Positions 47,380 through 61,707 are shown, counted from the first letter of the stretch. The stretch is DNA of 64,000 nt from Apostichopus japonicus (GCF_037975245.1 NC_092581.1:20484303-20548302), one strand, 5' to 3'. The notes: generated from the sequence alone by a model not told the origin. Numbers and translations are program-made.

Positions 47380-48480
47380 GGTAAGTGGCATTCTATAACA
47401 CTGGTAAGTGACATTCTATTACACTGGCAAGTGGCATTCTATAACACTGGTAAGTAGAATTCTATACACTGATAAGTGGTATTATATAACACTGTTAAGT
47501 GGTATTCTATAACAATGGTAAGTGGCATTTTATAACACTGGTAAGTGGCATTCTATAACACTGTTAAGTGGTATTCAATAACACTGGTAAGTAGAATTCT
47601 ATACACTGATAAGTGTTATTATATAGCACTATTAAGTGGTGTTCTATAACAATGGAAAGTGGCATTTTATAACACTGGTAAGTGGTATTCAATAACACTG
47701 TTTAGTGGTATTCAATAACACTGGTAAGTGGCATTTTATAACACTTGTAAGTGGCATTCTATAACACTGTTAAGTGGTATTCAATAACACTTGTAAGTGG
47801 CATTATATAACACTGGTAAGTGGTATTCTATAACACTGGTAAGAGGTATTCTATACACTGGTAAGTGGAATTCTATAACACTGGTTAGTGGCATTCTATA
47901 ACACTGGTTAGTTGCATTCTATAACACTGTGAAATGTAATTCTATAACACTGGCAAGTGGCATTCTATAACACTGGTAAGTGGCATTCTATTTCCCTGGT
48001 AAGTGGCATTCTATAACACTGGTAAGAGGTATTCTATACACTGGCAAGTGGCATTCTATTTCCCTGGTAAGTGGCATTCTATACACTGGTAAGTGGCATT
48101 CTATAACACTGTGAAATGTAATTCTATAACACTGGCAAGTGGCATTCTATAACACTGGTAAGTGGCATTCTATAACACTGTGAAATGTAATTCTATAACA
48201 CTGGCAAGTGGCATTCTATAACACTGGTAAGTGGCATTCTATAACACTGGTAAGTGGCATTCTATTACACTGGCAAGTGGCATTCTATAACACTGGTAAG
48301 TGGCATTCTATTACACTGGCAAGTGGCATTCTATAACACTGGTAAGTGGCATTCTATTACACTGGCAAGTGGCATTATATAACACTGGTAAGTGGCATTC
48401 TATAACACTGGCAAGTGGCATTCTATTTCCCTGGTAAGCGGTACTCTGTTACACTGGTAAATGGCATTCTTTTACAATTG
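47380..48480. repeat. 23-bp minisatellite
   Basis: Around 48 copies of TAAGTGGCATTCTATAACACTGG with point changes and 1-2 base indels. It lies between the start of gene B and the poly(A) region of gene C. Confidence 0.95.
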
Positions 48481-48653
48481 TAAACATGATGTTCTTTCAC
48501 AGACTCTGCAAACGCTTATACTACAGATACTAACTTTACTTAATATTCACAACATAAGATAATTTGACAGATTATATTTCTTATAAAAAATCAAATACAT
48601 AGTAGAAAAAGGAACATGTTTTGTGCATTTCATAATCCCGTGTGAATCAAAAT

Positions 48654-48666
48654 TTTATTTTTTATT
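48654..48666 (-). terminator. Possible polyadenylation signals of gene C
   Basis: Two AATAAA words on the minus strand (48654-48659 and 48661-48666) about 190-200 bp after the C stop codon. Confidence 0.5.
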
Positions 48667-48855
48667 TTTGGTGTCTGAATGGTAACATTACATGTGTTTA
48701 CATCAAGTGATTCAATATCTCGTATTCCCTGTCAGAACAATCCTAATATAGCTCTACGCCAGTACGATAACGACACTTGGCCATCCTCTTTGCGAATTTG
48801 TATTTCAAAAGTTTTTACACCTTAGTAATCCTCCTCTCAATATGAACGAGGGCCT

Positions 48856-48897
48856 TTAATTGGATTGCTGATGATTAAAATTGTCCATAGAATTTGC
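48856..48897 (-). CDS. Gene C exon 13 (C-terminus and stop)
   Basis: Acceptor CATTTCAG, then [13 protein letters not shown] and TAA, phase 0. Confidence 0.72.
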   Translation of the reverse strand, partial: ANSMDNFNHQQSN

Positions 48898-51800
48898 CTG
48901 AAATGTAAAGAGAAAAGAAAGAGAAATGACTGATATTATAATACTTAGGAAATAGGAAAGTTGTGTAATGTTAAGGCACACACTTTGCTTGAGCAGTTTT
49001 GTTAACTTAAGGACTAGGCGCAAAACAGTTAAGATCTATAGGACTTGGATGAGTACTTGTGTAGTTAGTTTACTATGATATGATAACTAAAGTTATATAT
49101 ACTTACGGTAGAAAGTTCAATGCTGTTTGGAACTCCATAACTCTGACTGTCTCGGTTAACTCTGGGCATAGGATTCTGTTGCAATAAAGAAATAATAAGG
49201 CGCAGGAGAACCTGATAAGTCATTTTTGATCATGTTATAAATCTTGATATAACAATAAAGCTATATGTACGACAATTTTACATTGATAGTTCATCAGTAT
49301 TAATTTTGTTTCTTCAATATTTATATTAGTAGTTAAAACAGTTATCTAAAACAGCTTTGTTCATTTGAAGGAATACACTTGAAACATACTGCTGTGTCTA
49401 CTTTAGATTAATTAAGTCCCTCATAATTTTGACCAACAACAGACGTTGTCAGTGTTCGCCATAGATAGTTTTGACTATAGCTGAAAGAATAATGCTTTTG
49501 TGATACAATAATATCACAAAAATGGATCTTATGTAAAAAAAAATACCGTAGAAAATGCCTTCTTACAAAATTTGACATATTCTGTATCATTGTCTGATGA
49601 AATATCAACTGTTTATCCAGCTCTTCGTCTTCCTCTAAATCACGCTTTAAATCATCCTTATGATCTCTCTCTTCTTCATCGTCTTCATCTTCATCTTCCG
49701 TACTACCGACTTCAGCAGCAGCAGCAGTATTATATTCAGCTTTGCCAAATGCAGGGGAGATGATAAACCATAGATACGCAGGTATGAAACAGGCTACTGC
49801 TATTCCACAAACAATTCCTAAACCCACAGTAAGACCAACTTTGATTGGTGCTGTTGGAAATAATTAAAGAAAAGACTGGTGTAGTTATATGGTTATACTG
49901 AATAATTCATGACTAGAGCTCAAAAGTATCCCACTTTTTTTATTTTCGTGTGGGATGTCGATGATAACAGTCGTTTTGATGGTAATGTCGAATATCGTGT
50001 TAATCGATGGGCTTATATTCATGTTGGTGGCGAGTGTGATGGGTTGATGTCGACGGTGACCATTGGCTTTATGGCGATTGTGACTATCGTATCCATGGCA
50101 GTGCTGACGCACCTGTTGATGGGTACGGTCGTGTTGACTGGAAAGTCGACGGTCGTAATGATGTCGATTGCGAAGGTCGGGCTGATAGCGAAGGTTAAAG
50201 TCGTATTGATGACCGAGATGACGGTCGTGTTGATGGTAAAGGTGACGACCAGGTTGATGCCAATGGAGACAGTCGTGTTGATGTTGAAAGTGACAGTCGT
50301 GTTGATGTTGAAAGTGACAGTCGTGATGATGAAGATGCATGATGGCGCAGGCATTTAAGACATTGATGGTGATGCTGGTCGTGAGGATGTCGATTGTGGT
50401 GATGGCAATCGCTACGTTCTTGTTAATGATTAAGATTAAGGTCGTGTTGATGTTGAAAGTGATAGTCGTGTTGATGTTGAAAGTGACAGTCGTGATGGTG
50501 AAGATGCATGATGGCGCAGGCATTTAAGACATTGATGGTGATGCTGGTCGTGAGGGTGTCGATGGCAATCGCTACGTTCTTGTTAATGATTAAGATTAAG
50601 GTCGTGTTGATGTTGAAAGTGATAGTCGTATTGATTTTGAAAGTGACAGTCGTGATGGTGAAGATGCATGATGGCGCAGGAATTTAAGACATTGATGGTG
50701 ATGATGGTCGTGAGGATGTCGATTGTGGTGATGGCAATCGATACGTTCTTGTTTATGATTAAGATATAGGTCGTGTTGATGGAGAAATTGACGGTCGTTA
50801 CGTTGAAGGTGATCTAATAGAAGCTTGTTGCAATGGTGGTGGAATTTGGAATGTGGATCCTGAGAAAGACCTCGTATATTTACCGACGCTGCAATCTGTA
50901 CCGTCTACTTTGATGTTTTCACTTTGATATGTTCCATGTATACAGCTACACTTATAGTTTCCCTTTCCAATATCGTTACACGTCCCATAGTGATCGTCAC
51001 AAATATCGGAGTTTTCGTCACATTCTTTCAAATCTATAAAACGAAACGGAAAATGTTAAAGTGATAAAACACACAAACTTTTAACTGATAAGTGGAGACC
51101 CTATTTTTAGTCGAATGTGACTGTTGGTATAAAGAATGCGAAGGTAATGGATTCCATAAGGCTCACAACATGAATTAGACAACGATAGGTCAATATAAGT
51201 CTCATAACATGAATTAAACAGTGATAGGTCAATATAAGGCTTACAACATGAATTAGACAGCGATAGGTCAATATACGGCTCACAACATGAATTAGACAGC
51301 AATAGGTCAATATAAGGCTTACAACATGAATTAGACAGCGATAGGTCAATATAAGGCTTACAACATGAATTAGACAGCGGTAGGTCAATATAAGGCTTAC
51401 AACATGAATTAGACAGCGATAGGTCAATATAAGGCTTACAACATGAATTAGACAGCGATAGGTCAATATAAGGCTCACAACATGAATTAGACAGCGATAG
51501 GTCAATATAAGGCTTACAACATGAATTAGACAGCGATAGGTCAACATAAGGCTGACAACATGAATTAGACAGCGATAGGTCAATATAAGGCTCACAACAT
51601 GAATTAGACAGCGATAGGTCAATATAAGGCTTACAACATGAATTAGACAGCGATAGGTCAATATAAGGCTTACAACATGAATTAGACAACGGTAGGTCAA
51701 TATACGGCTCACAACATGAATTAGACAGCGATAGGTCAATATAAGGCTCACAACATGAATTAGACAGTGATAGGTCAATATAAGGCAACATGAATTAGAC

Positions 51801-54800
51801 AGCGATAGGTCAATATACGGCTCACAACATGAATTAGACAGCGATATGTCAATATAAGGCTTACAACATGAATTAGACAGCGGTAGGTCAATATACGGCT
51901 CACAACATGAATTAGACAGCGATATGTCAATATAAGGCTTACAACATGAATTACACAGCGGTAGGTTAATATACGGCTCACAACATGAATTAGACAGCGA
52001 TAGGTCAATATAAGACTTACAACATGAATTAGACAGCGATAGGTCAATATAAGACTCACAACATGAATTAGACAGCGATATGTCAATATAAGGCTTACAA
52101 CATGAATTAGACAGCGGTAGGTCAATTTAAGGCTCACAACATGAATTAGACAGCGGTAGGTCAATATACGGCTCACAACATGAATTAGACAGCGATAGGT
52201 CAATATAAGGCTCACATGATTAATAAGACAGCAATAGGTCAATAGCTGTGAATTTGTTGCTTTATGTTTTGCTCAGATGTACAATCCATTATATTTGAAA
52301 GATATTAATTACTAATATGATTCATTTGCTACTCTTTTGATTTCTATTCTTTGTCAATTTCTTAGCTGACAAATCTTGCTGGTGCTGCATTAAAGCCAGT
52401 ATATGTAATGTTTTGACACTAAATTTGTCATTTTGTTTGAGATTCACGCGTGCCATTTACTGGGTGAAAATATAATAAATACAATAAAAGTGAAAGTTTA
52501 AGTTAAAGATCCTCCAATTATTTTCTTACATGTTGAATTTGCTTTGGTGTCTTCTGTAACATTATAACGCATTCCTGGTACGGTGTGACCTAATTGAATC
52601 GCACCGTTTATTGCTTTCTCTACATCAGATGGACCTTCAATGGATTCGGCAGTAAAATCGTTAATCACATTTGCAATTGTGACTTGATTTGACTTTTTGA
52701 AAGAGACGTAACAGCGTAAAGTGTAGTTGAAAATCTCGAAAACATCATCAAACTTCTCGATCGTGAACATGTGAAGAAAAAGTAACATAATAATCTTATT
52801 ATAGCAGTTTAAAGAAGCATTTCTGGTAAGTAACAAGGAACAAAAAATGTACATTTTCAATAGAAAATAAAAACATACTTAGTTAAAAAAGATACAACAA
52901 CAAGTTATTTATGACTCCTATCATATATGAATTACTTATAAAATAAGATTAATTACGTATGATTTAATTACGTTTCTCTTTACCCATCTTATTAGACATA
53001 CAATTATCCTTTATTTGATCTGTATTGCTCTTGATGTACTGAGAAAATCAATAGAGGAAAGGCACTTGTACATTAAAGCAGAGAAAAATCCTACCTAAAT
53101 ATATAAAATAATACATAAAAATGTTTCAAGTCAGAATGAGCTAATCGAAATATCAAAATGTATTTTTTAAAGGTAGTAACTACATTCCTAAATGTATTCC
53201 AAGAAACATACAATACTCCTAAATGCTGTGTTACATAGAGAAGCGTAGAAACGACATCACATTAAATTTTATACGTTCAATTATTTTCAGTAATGCAACG
53301 AAACTAAATTTTCACTCCATGCTTTCATTTAAAGCAGCATTTTGCGTTGATTCTCGAGATTTTGCAATACTAGGATACTATACCAATGACGTAAACTAAG
53401 CTAACTGTAAAGTTTCAACTCAAACTATTCCCGAAAAGTGCAAAAAATATGACATTTTCTGGCTCGTATTTTGAATCTTTGACTTCGATAGACTCCTCCC
53501 ACTAAAAGGAACCTTGTGAATATGTATAACGGACAAGGTACTTTTAATAGCAAGGTAAACAGTAAACAAAAATCAGCTGAGGAGATGTACATACTGCGCG
53601 AAGGGACAGTTACGGCATATCGCATTGCATACGATGCCCTAAAAACCCAAGAAAATTCGTCGCTCCGCGGAAATAAAACCTGCTTTGCAGCAAGGATACA
53701 TAAGAGAGAAAGTCATTGAACCAGCAAGAACTCGATCGGTACGTAACATTCTCTAGAACGATATTGTATCACTCTAATCGGTGTTATAGGCTAGTTACTG
53801 TAGTACAATCAGACCTATTAGTGTGTGACTTACATTGGTTAGGCCTGAATAACGTTATGTACACGCTGTGAATTGTTCACTAAAAGCAATGTAGCTATGA
53901 GTGTAGCGCAATGGGGGCCGTTAGTTTCCGGATCCGTTAGTTTCCTCTCTTGAAAAACGTTAGTTTCCTCCTCTAACAACATGGGAGAAATTAACGTTTT
54001 TCAGGAGAGGAAAGTAACGTTTCTCATAAGGGAATGCAATGAGGCATACTGGCTAGGCCATGTGGAGATTTAAGTAGTGCTTTGTAGCAAGTGCTTTGCA
54101 AAACTGAAGTAATTGTAATTGATTATTTAGGCGATTTTTATGATTATGTGTGAGTGTAGTAAGTTACCCTTTTTTTTAGTTTCATTCAACAAGCATGGTT
54201 AGTTTCCTAACCTGAATGCGATAGTATACTACCTTGATGTAGGGGAGGAAAGTAACGTTTTTAGAAGAGGAAACTAACATTTTCAGGGTAGGAAACTAAC
54301 AGGTCGGGAAACTGAAACCTAGGGCAACATGCAATGTCTGCTGTTCTGTAAATGTTATATAACTGTAAATGTTATATATAACCATTCCATGAAAGTGATA
54401 AATAACATGTAGTCATATGACACCAGTAAATGAGAGCAATACATTTTAGCAGCTGATCCCAAGACACGTTTATAATTTGTAACCTTTTGCTACCTTCTTA
54501 GCAACCATCTGGTGATGAAACACCAAGGAGGGCTGGCAGAAGTAGAGGTTGGATAGGCCTCAGGTAACACCAGACAACGGGACAACCAGGCTAACAGCAG
54601 CTGCAGCTAGGAGGCAGGTAGAAGAACGTCAGCAGGAGCGAATGGGAAATATAAGGGTAAGTTTCAATATGCATAATTGTGGGATTTGGTGCAAAGTAAC
54701 AGCTGATAATTCTTTAAAAAGTTAAACTCAGCCTAATAACAGAATGGCTTGCTCAATTATAGAATACTAGCAACATAAGTAGCTGGGTAGATTGTCATAC

Positions 54801-57800
54801 TGAAAATAGTTATTTTACAGTGACATCAATTATCAAAGGGTTATATTTGCTAAACCTTTTTGGAAGCAAAATACAGTTTGTCTGAAAGCAAGTTTTGAAA
54901 AACAGAGCACTTCGTAGTACTTGGTGTAGTGTTCAAACAATACATTTTATGTCTATCTTCAAATATCACATGTATATTAAACACCCAAAGCTACACAATC
55001 AATCAGTGCTGTCTATCATCAAAGCAATGATATTGTTACTTAGGCAAAATAAATGATACTCTTTTTTCTTCACTTTTCTTTTTAGGCAATGGTTGGTAAT
55101 GTAGATGTTCAACAGCCCCGACAACTGGTAATGCAACTGCTTGAAACCCATCCGGCACTCTTTTTTGATATATGTACACTCAACATCTCAAGAAGTAAAA
55201 GTTGCTTGAATTCAAACTTGGTATATAGGTAGTCTTTGAAGAGTAGATGGTCCTTATTGTTTTGCATCGAGTTTAAAGGTCATTTGAGGTCAACACTTGA
55301 AATCTATGTAAAAACAGTATCTCAAGAAGTGCTAGTTGGTTTGACATCCAACTTGCTATGTAGATAGCACTTGGTAAGTAGATGAACCCTATTGTTTTTC
55401 ATGGAGGTTAAAGGTCATTTTAGGTCAAGAGATGTTCAACTCTTTAAAATTTATAAACAATATCAAGAAATGAAAGTTGGTTGAACTTCAAACTAGCTAT
55501 ATAAGTGGCCCTTGGTGAGTAGGTAAAACGTTTTGTTAACCATGAAGGTCATTTTGAGGACAATAGTTCATATCCCAAGAAGTGAAAGTTGGTTTCATGG
55601 CAAATGTTGATAACACTCGGTGGGTAGATAATCCCATTGTTATGCTTACGGCCATTAGTGCTAATGCCATATCTCAAGAAGAGAAGTTGGTTAACTGTTA
55701 CATTTTAATATGTAGCCCCTGGAGAGTAATTGATTGCTATTGTTTTCCATGGGTCAAAGATATTCTCTATTTCCTTGACTTAATCATTCACTTGTATTCA
55801 TTTCTTTATTTCTTGATCAGTTGTATTCCTTGCCAAATATAGACGTGTTTTCAATATCATCTAAGATTATAGACATGTTATTAGTATTACATTTTCTTTT
55901 TGTGAAAGACGTGATCATGGTTTTTCTCTATTTTTCTGTGTTCCTTAACTTTACCATTCAGGGCTTTGAATAAACACAGTTTCTTTCACTGCTGTTCTTA
56001 CTTCAGTCTGAAAAATCTTCCAATTTAATGTGCTAATTTATTCTGAAACATAGACATTAAGAAGCTTCAATACACATAACAAGTTCAATTAAGTGTTCAT
56101 TTTTTATTGATGAATGTGCTTAGAATAAGTCTGCTGATCTTTACAATAACAAAAATTTAAAAAAAGGAATAGTTCTTCGAGTACACACCTGATTCCAAAC
56201 TAGTACATGCATTATGTTTTAGATCAATTGGCATGACTGATGACTTTGAGAAAAGAAGACCCCACCCCTACCACTTTTTAAATTACTGCAAAGTTGTAGG
56301 AGACATGCAGGTTGCAATCACTCCAACCTCCCCCCACCCCCAAATAATATTACTTGCTGAAGCGAGGAAGATTAATAGATTTGACTTATTACAAATAGAA
56401 CTAGGCCCCATGCTGCTCTGATGGCTTGCAACAAGCTGTGCAACAACTCCATCCCACCCCCACCCAAAAAAAATGATATCACTTGCTGATGCAAGGAAGA
56501 CTTATAGATTTGACTCATTACAACAGTAGATCTTGGTCCCATCCTGCTATGATGGCTTGCAAGAAGCTGTAAAACTGATGGAGGTTGGCTCGGGCGAATT
56601 GTACCAGAGATGTGCCTTGGGTCATCCTCGGCAAGAACAACACGTCCTAGTTGAGAATTGTCATCATCAAGCCTCCGTCTAAATATGTCCTTCATCAGTT
56701 GAGGAATGTACTTGTAACTATTCTTTTCCATAACAGGAACACAGGTCCATCTGCCTGCAGACTTTGAGAATTTTCTTGAAAACCTGAAAGTAGAATCACA
56801 AAAATAAACTATCACTCAGGGAGGAAAGTACTGTTTCTCAGGGGAGGAATTCAAGCAAGAAGACATTTGGCTAGGCTACGTAGAAAGAGTTAGGTACTGA
56901 AGTAACTGTAATGTTTTATTTAGGAGAGAAAATAACGATTTCAATCAAAGAAACAGGAGGCAAATTGGCTAGGCTATATGGGAAGAGATATTTGTAGAAA
57001 AGGTAGAAATGATAAGAAATTCCTACAGTTATTCCACTTAGGCCCTAGGCCTACTAAATTTATTCTTTCCACATAGCATAGCCAATATGCTTTCATCAGC
57101 TTCCTCCCTGGAAAAAACGATAATTTCCTCTCCATGATTGAGGAGGTACAGAGGTAAGAAACGTTTTTAGGGGAGGAAACAAAGTATTTAGGGCAAGAAA
57201 CTAACTGGAACCGCCAGAACGTAGGCCTCGTGATTTCGGTTACTGCATACGAAATCACTGCCATCATAGCCCATGCCTTGTAAGGTAAACGTCCCTTTAC
57301 CAAAACGTCACCGCTTTATTAAGACCAAAACGTCCCCGCTTTTTACCAAAACGTCTCCGTAGTCAAAACGTCCCCGTGAGTCAAAACGTCCCCGCTTTTA
57401 TAATCAGTTGGAATGCAAGTGTGGATGTTTTTAGTTCAAATCAACTTACGTGTAAGGATAAGTATAGTTCAGGTTGAAAACACAGTTTTTAGGGAGTGGG
57501 AAGTGCCGGTTATGAGGGCGGAAACATTTTTGAGTATAATTTTCTGAGGTTAGATAATATAAATAGAAAAGGGAGTGCAAGAGGGCTGTAGGTTTATAGG
57601 ATTTTTTTTAAACACGATTTGCTTTCTGAATTAATATCGATATTGAGGGAAGGGATTTTTTTTTTTACTTACTTTTGGAATATGCGAGACGGGGTGGATG
57701 AAAGTGATATATATTTTCCTACAGCACACTACGTTTAATTTTTTTTCTGAATTCAAATTATAACTTAAAATTAATATATATTTACAACTGTGAATGAATG

Positions 57801-60800
57801 TGATAGCATATGGAAAAGTTTAGGCTATAAAAGAGCATTTGCTCTACAAAGCCACACAGACTAAAATCCGCCGATGTTATGAGTCACCGGTATGAATATG
57901 CATATTGACAGGCGGACTGTTCCATTACCGGCATGGGGATTGTATTTGTTTCTAAATGAATTGATGCTAAAATAATTATAGCAGTGAATGTAAACGAACA
58001 CTGAGACATGACGTTGTGTTTATACATTTATTTGTCTGCACACCTTTTAATCGAACTTGAGAAAATAACATTTATTAGGCAAACTCATGTATTTGACTTA
58101 ATTAACTGGGGTACATGGAGTTACCCACTTACAGTGGTATCTTCCAAACAAACAACCATTGATAGTCCTAGCGATAGCTTTAGCCTACGTACATACGAGT
58201 GTTAACCTAACTGTACTAAACCATATGCATTAATACATAAAGCACGGTAGGCCTGAACGTTCGCTACAAACGTTTACGTGGGCAATTTATATCACTATAT
58301 TCATCCTATTTCAAAGGAAACTATGAAATAGGATTCTCAACTTGTTAATTTATGTTTATTACAATGTCGTCATCTTATTTCATTGCATATTACCACCCAA
58401 ATCTCGAAATTCACCTCAGAAATCACAATACGATTGTCGGACGAAGCATCAGTGGGAATGTTGTTGATACACAAGCTGATTCGTGACGTAGCTCATGAAT
58501 AAATAATGAGGCGTTATAATGAGGTTTTCGAAGAAAAATTTCTTACGGAAACTTTCATTCGATGGAAAAAAGACATACAGTGACCATTAACCAATCAGAA
58601 ATAGGCTTATATAATATGAAAGAACAGAATTTGAAGTTAGTTGCGCAAGTTTAGCCATGCAGTTTGATCAAACGGTCTGAGAATTCGAGTAGTTTGAAGT
58701 TAGCGTCCTTGTAGAATATACGAATATGCAAGCACATAAATCCGACTGGACTAAAAATTTAAACTTTTTTAATCGGAAAACGACATACAGTAAAGTTCAG
58801 ATTAATGATAATTCGTTAAAAGATTATGAAAGAGAAATGTTTAAACTACTGTAATTTGTTTTAGCCGATATCAGTAAATGATATCGGTACATTGATTTTT
58901 TTTCAAAAGATCGCGATACGGTCGTTTTGGAAGGTATAAAACACACACTTAAGGCCCGAGGTCGACTATGCACGGATCAAATGATCGCCACCTTTCCATA
59001 TGACTGGGACGTTTTGACTTACGGGGACGTTTTGACCAACGGGAACGTTTTGACCAAAAGCGGGGACGTTTTGGTACGGGGACGTTTTGGTAAAGGGACG
59101 TTTTGACTGGTAAGCCCTTGTAAAGTCTAGTGTACCTATGCGTCGGCGTGAACGTTAGTTAGCACTGTATCAAGAACAAAAACTTGTCGCAATTTGATAA
59201 GACTATGACTGTGAAGAAAGAGTTAGAAAAGTAAGAGCGTTTAGCCTAACTGGCCTTGGTTGTGCTAGTAAATAGTAGGCTAAGTACACTATACTACTAG
59301 TAGTACCATAGACTTAGTAAAGGCCCCTATACTGGCCTAGGCTAAACTAGATACTGTAGTAATCATAGTTGAGGCAGAGGTTCGGTCTCAGTTTCTCTCA
59401 CCGATAATGAGAAGTAACGTTAAATCATGGTAAACAAAAAATGTAACGAACAATTCTATCCTTTGCTTACCTGTCGAGCAGAAGTCGAGCGACTTCTGAA
59501 TCACTCTTCAGATGTAAATTCCTCTTCACTTCGCTCCATCTTTCCCATTGATTCCCGAGAGGGACACGGTGTCGTGGTACTTTTTCTTCTGGGCTTTCCG
59601 CCATTTTCTCTTTTCAGGTGAAGTTAGGTTCTTCAAAAATTTATATTTCCCTTTTGAGCGCTTCTCCATTGTTTTATTCTTTTGTCACTTCGTCACCAGG
59701 TTATAGTATTATGTGCATGTAGCAATTATACGACGCTAAATACTTTGCTACTACGTACAGTAGGCTTACGTGCGTGTATACTTTACTCACGGTAAAGACG
59801 CTGAGGGATTACCATGCCAATGACTGAGTCTATTTTAAAGCAGCATTTGCGTCCTTTTCTATGATTTTGCTTAACCTCACTGATTACACTTTGCCATAAC
59901 GACATACATAACTAGCTAATCTATTTATATTTTACTTCAAATGGTGGCATAAAAGTCGAAAAATTTGCAACTTTCAACTTTGTTGTTCTCCAAGATTTTT
60001 TCCGTTGGGAACCCAATAAACCTCGCCCATAAGATGAATATTTAAACACTACGAACGTCATTGACAAATACGTAATATAACACCACGCTTGATTTGTGTA
60101 CAGTCTATATGGCAGTTGTACCAGGGAGTTGCATAACAACTCCCTGGTTCATGTGGTTGTACCAACGCAAAGTCTTGAATCTATTTTTAGCAATGGCTCA
60201 TAACTAAACCTGCATCTTTGATTGGTTGCATTCAAACTGGTGGGTTTGGCGGAATTGTATGCGATTAATTTTAACTGTGGAATTTGTCGAGGACACTCTT
60301 CTCATTATCGACATAAATCGTTAATTACTCGCTAATTAACGCTCTTGGCAGGGTGAAACTTGGATGGTATCTTAGTTTGCTGTTTTATGATTGATACATG
60401 TAAAAAAAATCGATGCACATGATAAAAAGGTGGAAAAAAGTGACCCAACGCAAAATGCTGCTTTATTAAGCTCTAAGTCATACATAAACATCTCTTCACT
60501 GATTGGTTGAATTTAAATAGGCGGTTTGTAGAGCTGCATGTGATAAATACTAATGCCGATTGTGTCAGGGAGACACAATTCTCAGAATCATATAATATCC
60601 TTAATTACTTGCTAATTAACGTTCGATGTAGGGAAAAAAGTATGAGAAAGTCTTAGTTTTGTCTTTTGTGATCGTATTATGATAAAAACTCGATAGACAC
60701 GGAAAAATTCTGGACAAACGCAAAATGCAGCTTTAAAAACGATTTTTCAACGACGTGACGTTTAGTTGAGATTTGATAAATAAATTATGTCCACACAATC

Positions 60801-61616
60801 GTTAGCTGCAACGTATTATGGTTTAATTTAACTTTTAATTTATCCCGAAATAGTAAAGGTTTACTTACGCTGGCGCAGATATCTGCTTGCAAAACCTTAA
60901 AGTCATTGGAAGAGTTATGATCATAGTCTGGTATCCACTTTGTAGCTAAACTTATGACAGTTTTTACAGATTTTTTATCTGTTAAAAAAAAAGAAAACAG
61001 TTAAAAACAAAAAGACTGATGCTATGGAATTTGAGAAAAAATAAATAATGAGAAACATTATTCATCTGTGCTTGTTTTAATGTTTCCTCACGTTCAATGA
61101 CATGAAAATGTGACCTTCCAAACAAAAGGAGCGAAGGGGTAAAGGACATAAAAAGAAAAAGAAAAAAACACAACGTCGAAGTTGTCTACTTATACAATTT
61201 AAGCATAAGAACTTGAATGAAATTAACCGATTTTTTTTTATACCAAAAGGTATTTCATATTACAAATTGCAAGATGATTTCCTTTTAGAAGTTGCAAACT
61301 TGCCTAAAATAGCCATTAATTGGGCACATTATCTAGTTTAACGATATGAGCGATATTTATAGGATTACGAAATATTTTGTGTCTATAATATTATGTTAGA
61401 AAACAGCCGAGAAGGAGCTGGTGCCTTCGAAAGAGAAGTTGTTGATCATATCGATTGAGGTTTACCTATACAGCTTCCGTTAAATAAAGCATATCCCGGT
61501 CTGCAGACACATTCGCCTCCCTCGTTACAGTAGCCATCGATCCGCTTTGCGCATTCTGCGTGTACACATTTCTCTGTTTGAAGCATGAATAAAGTTATTT
61601 GTTTGATGAAAATAAA

Positions 61617-61661
<45 letters not shown>

Positions 61662-61662
61662 G

Positions 61663-61707
<45 letters not shown>

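Larger units (their letters stand above)
52756..60868. other. Large intron 8 of gene C
   Basis: An 8.1-kb intron splitting the SEA domain. It holds two inverted-repeat elements (53915-57215, 57284-59115), a degenerate 130-bp repeat, a possible nested minus-strand gene (56372-59604) and a TIR element at 59831-60743. Confidence 0.7.

Noticed and set aside
49885-50523. His/Asn/Thr-rich frames
   Set aside because: By-products of the GTCGTGTTGATG minisatellite in an intron of gene C.
51081-52242. Frames of repeated [12 protein letters not shown] or [12 protein letters not shown]
   Set aside because: Produced by the 39-bp minisatellite, whose period is a multiple of three. No start, splice or domain evidence.
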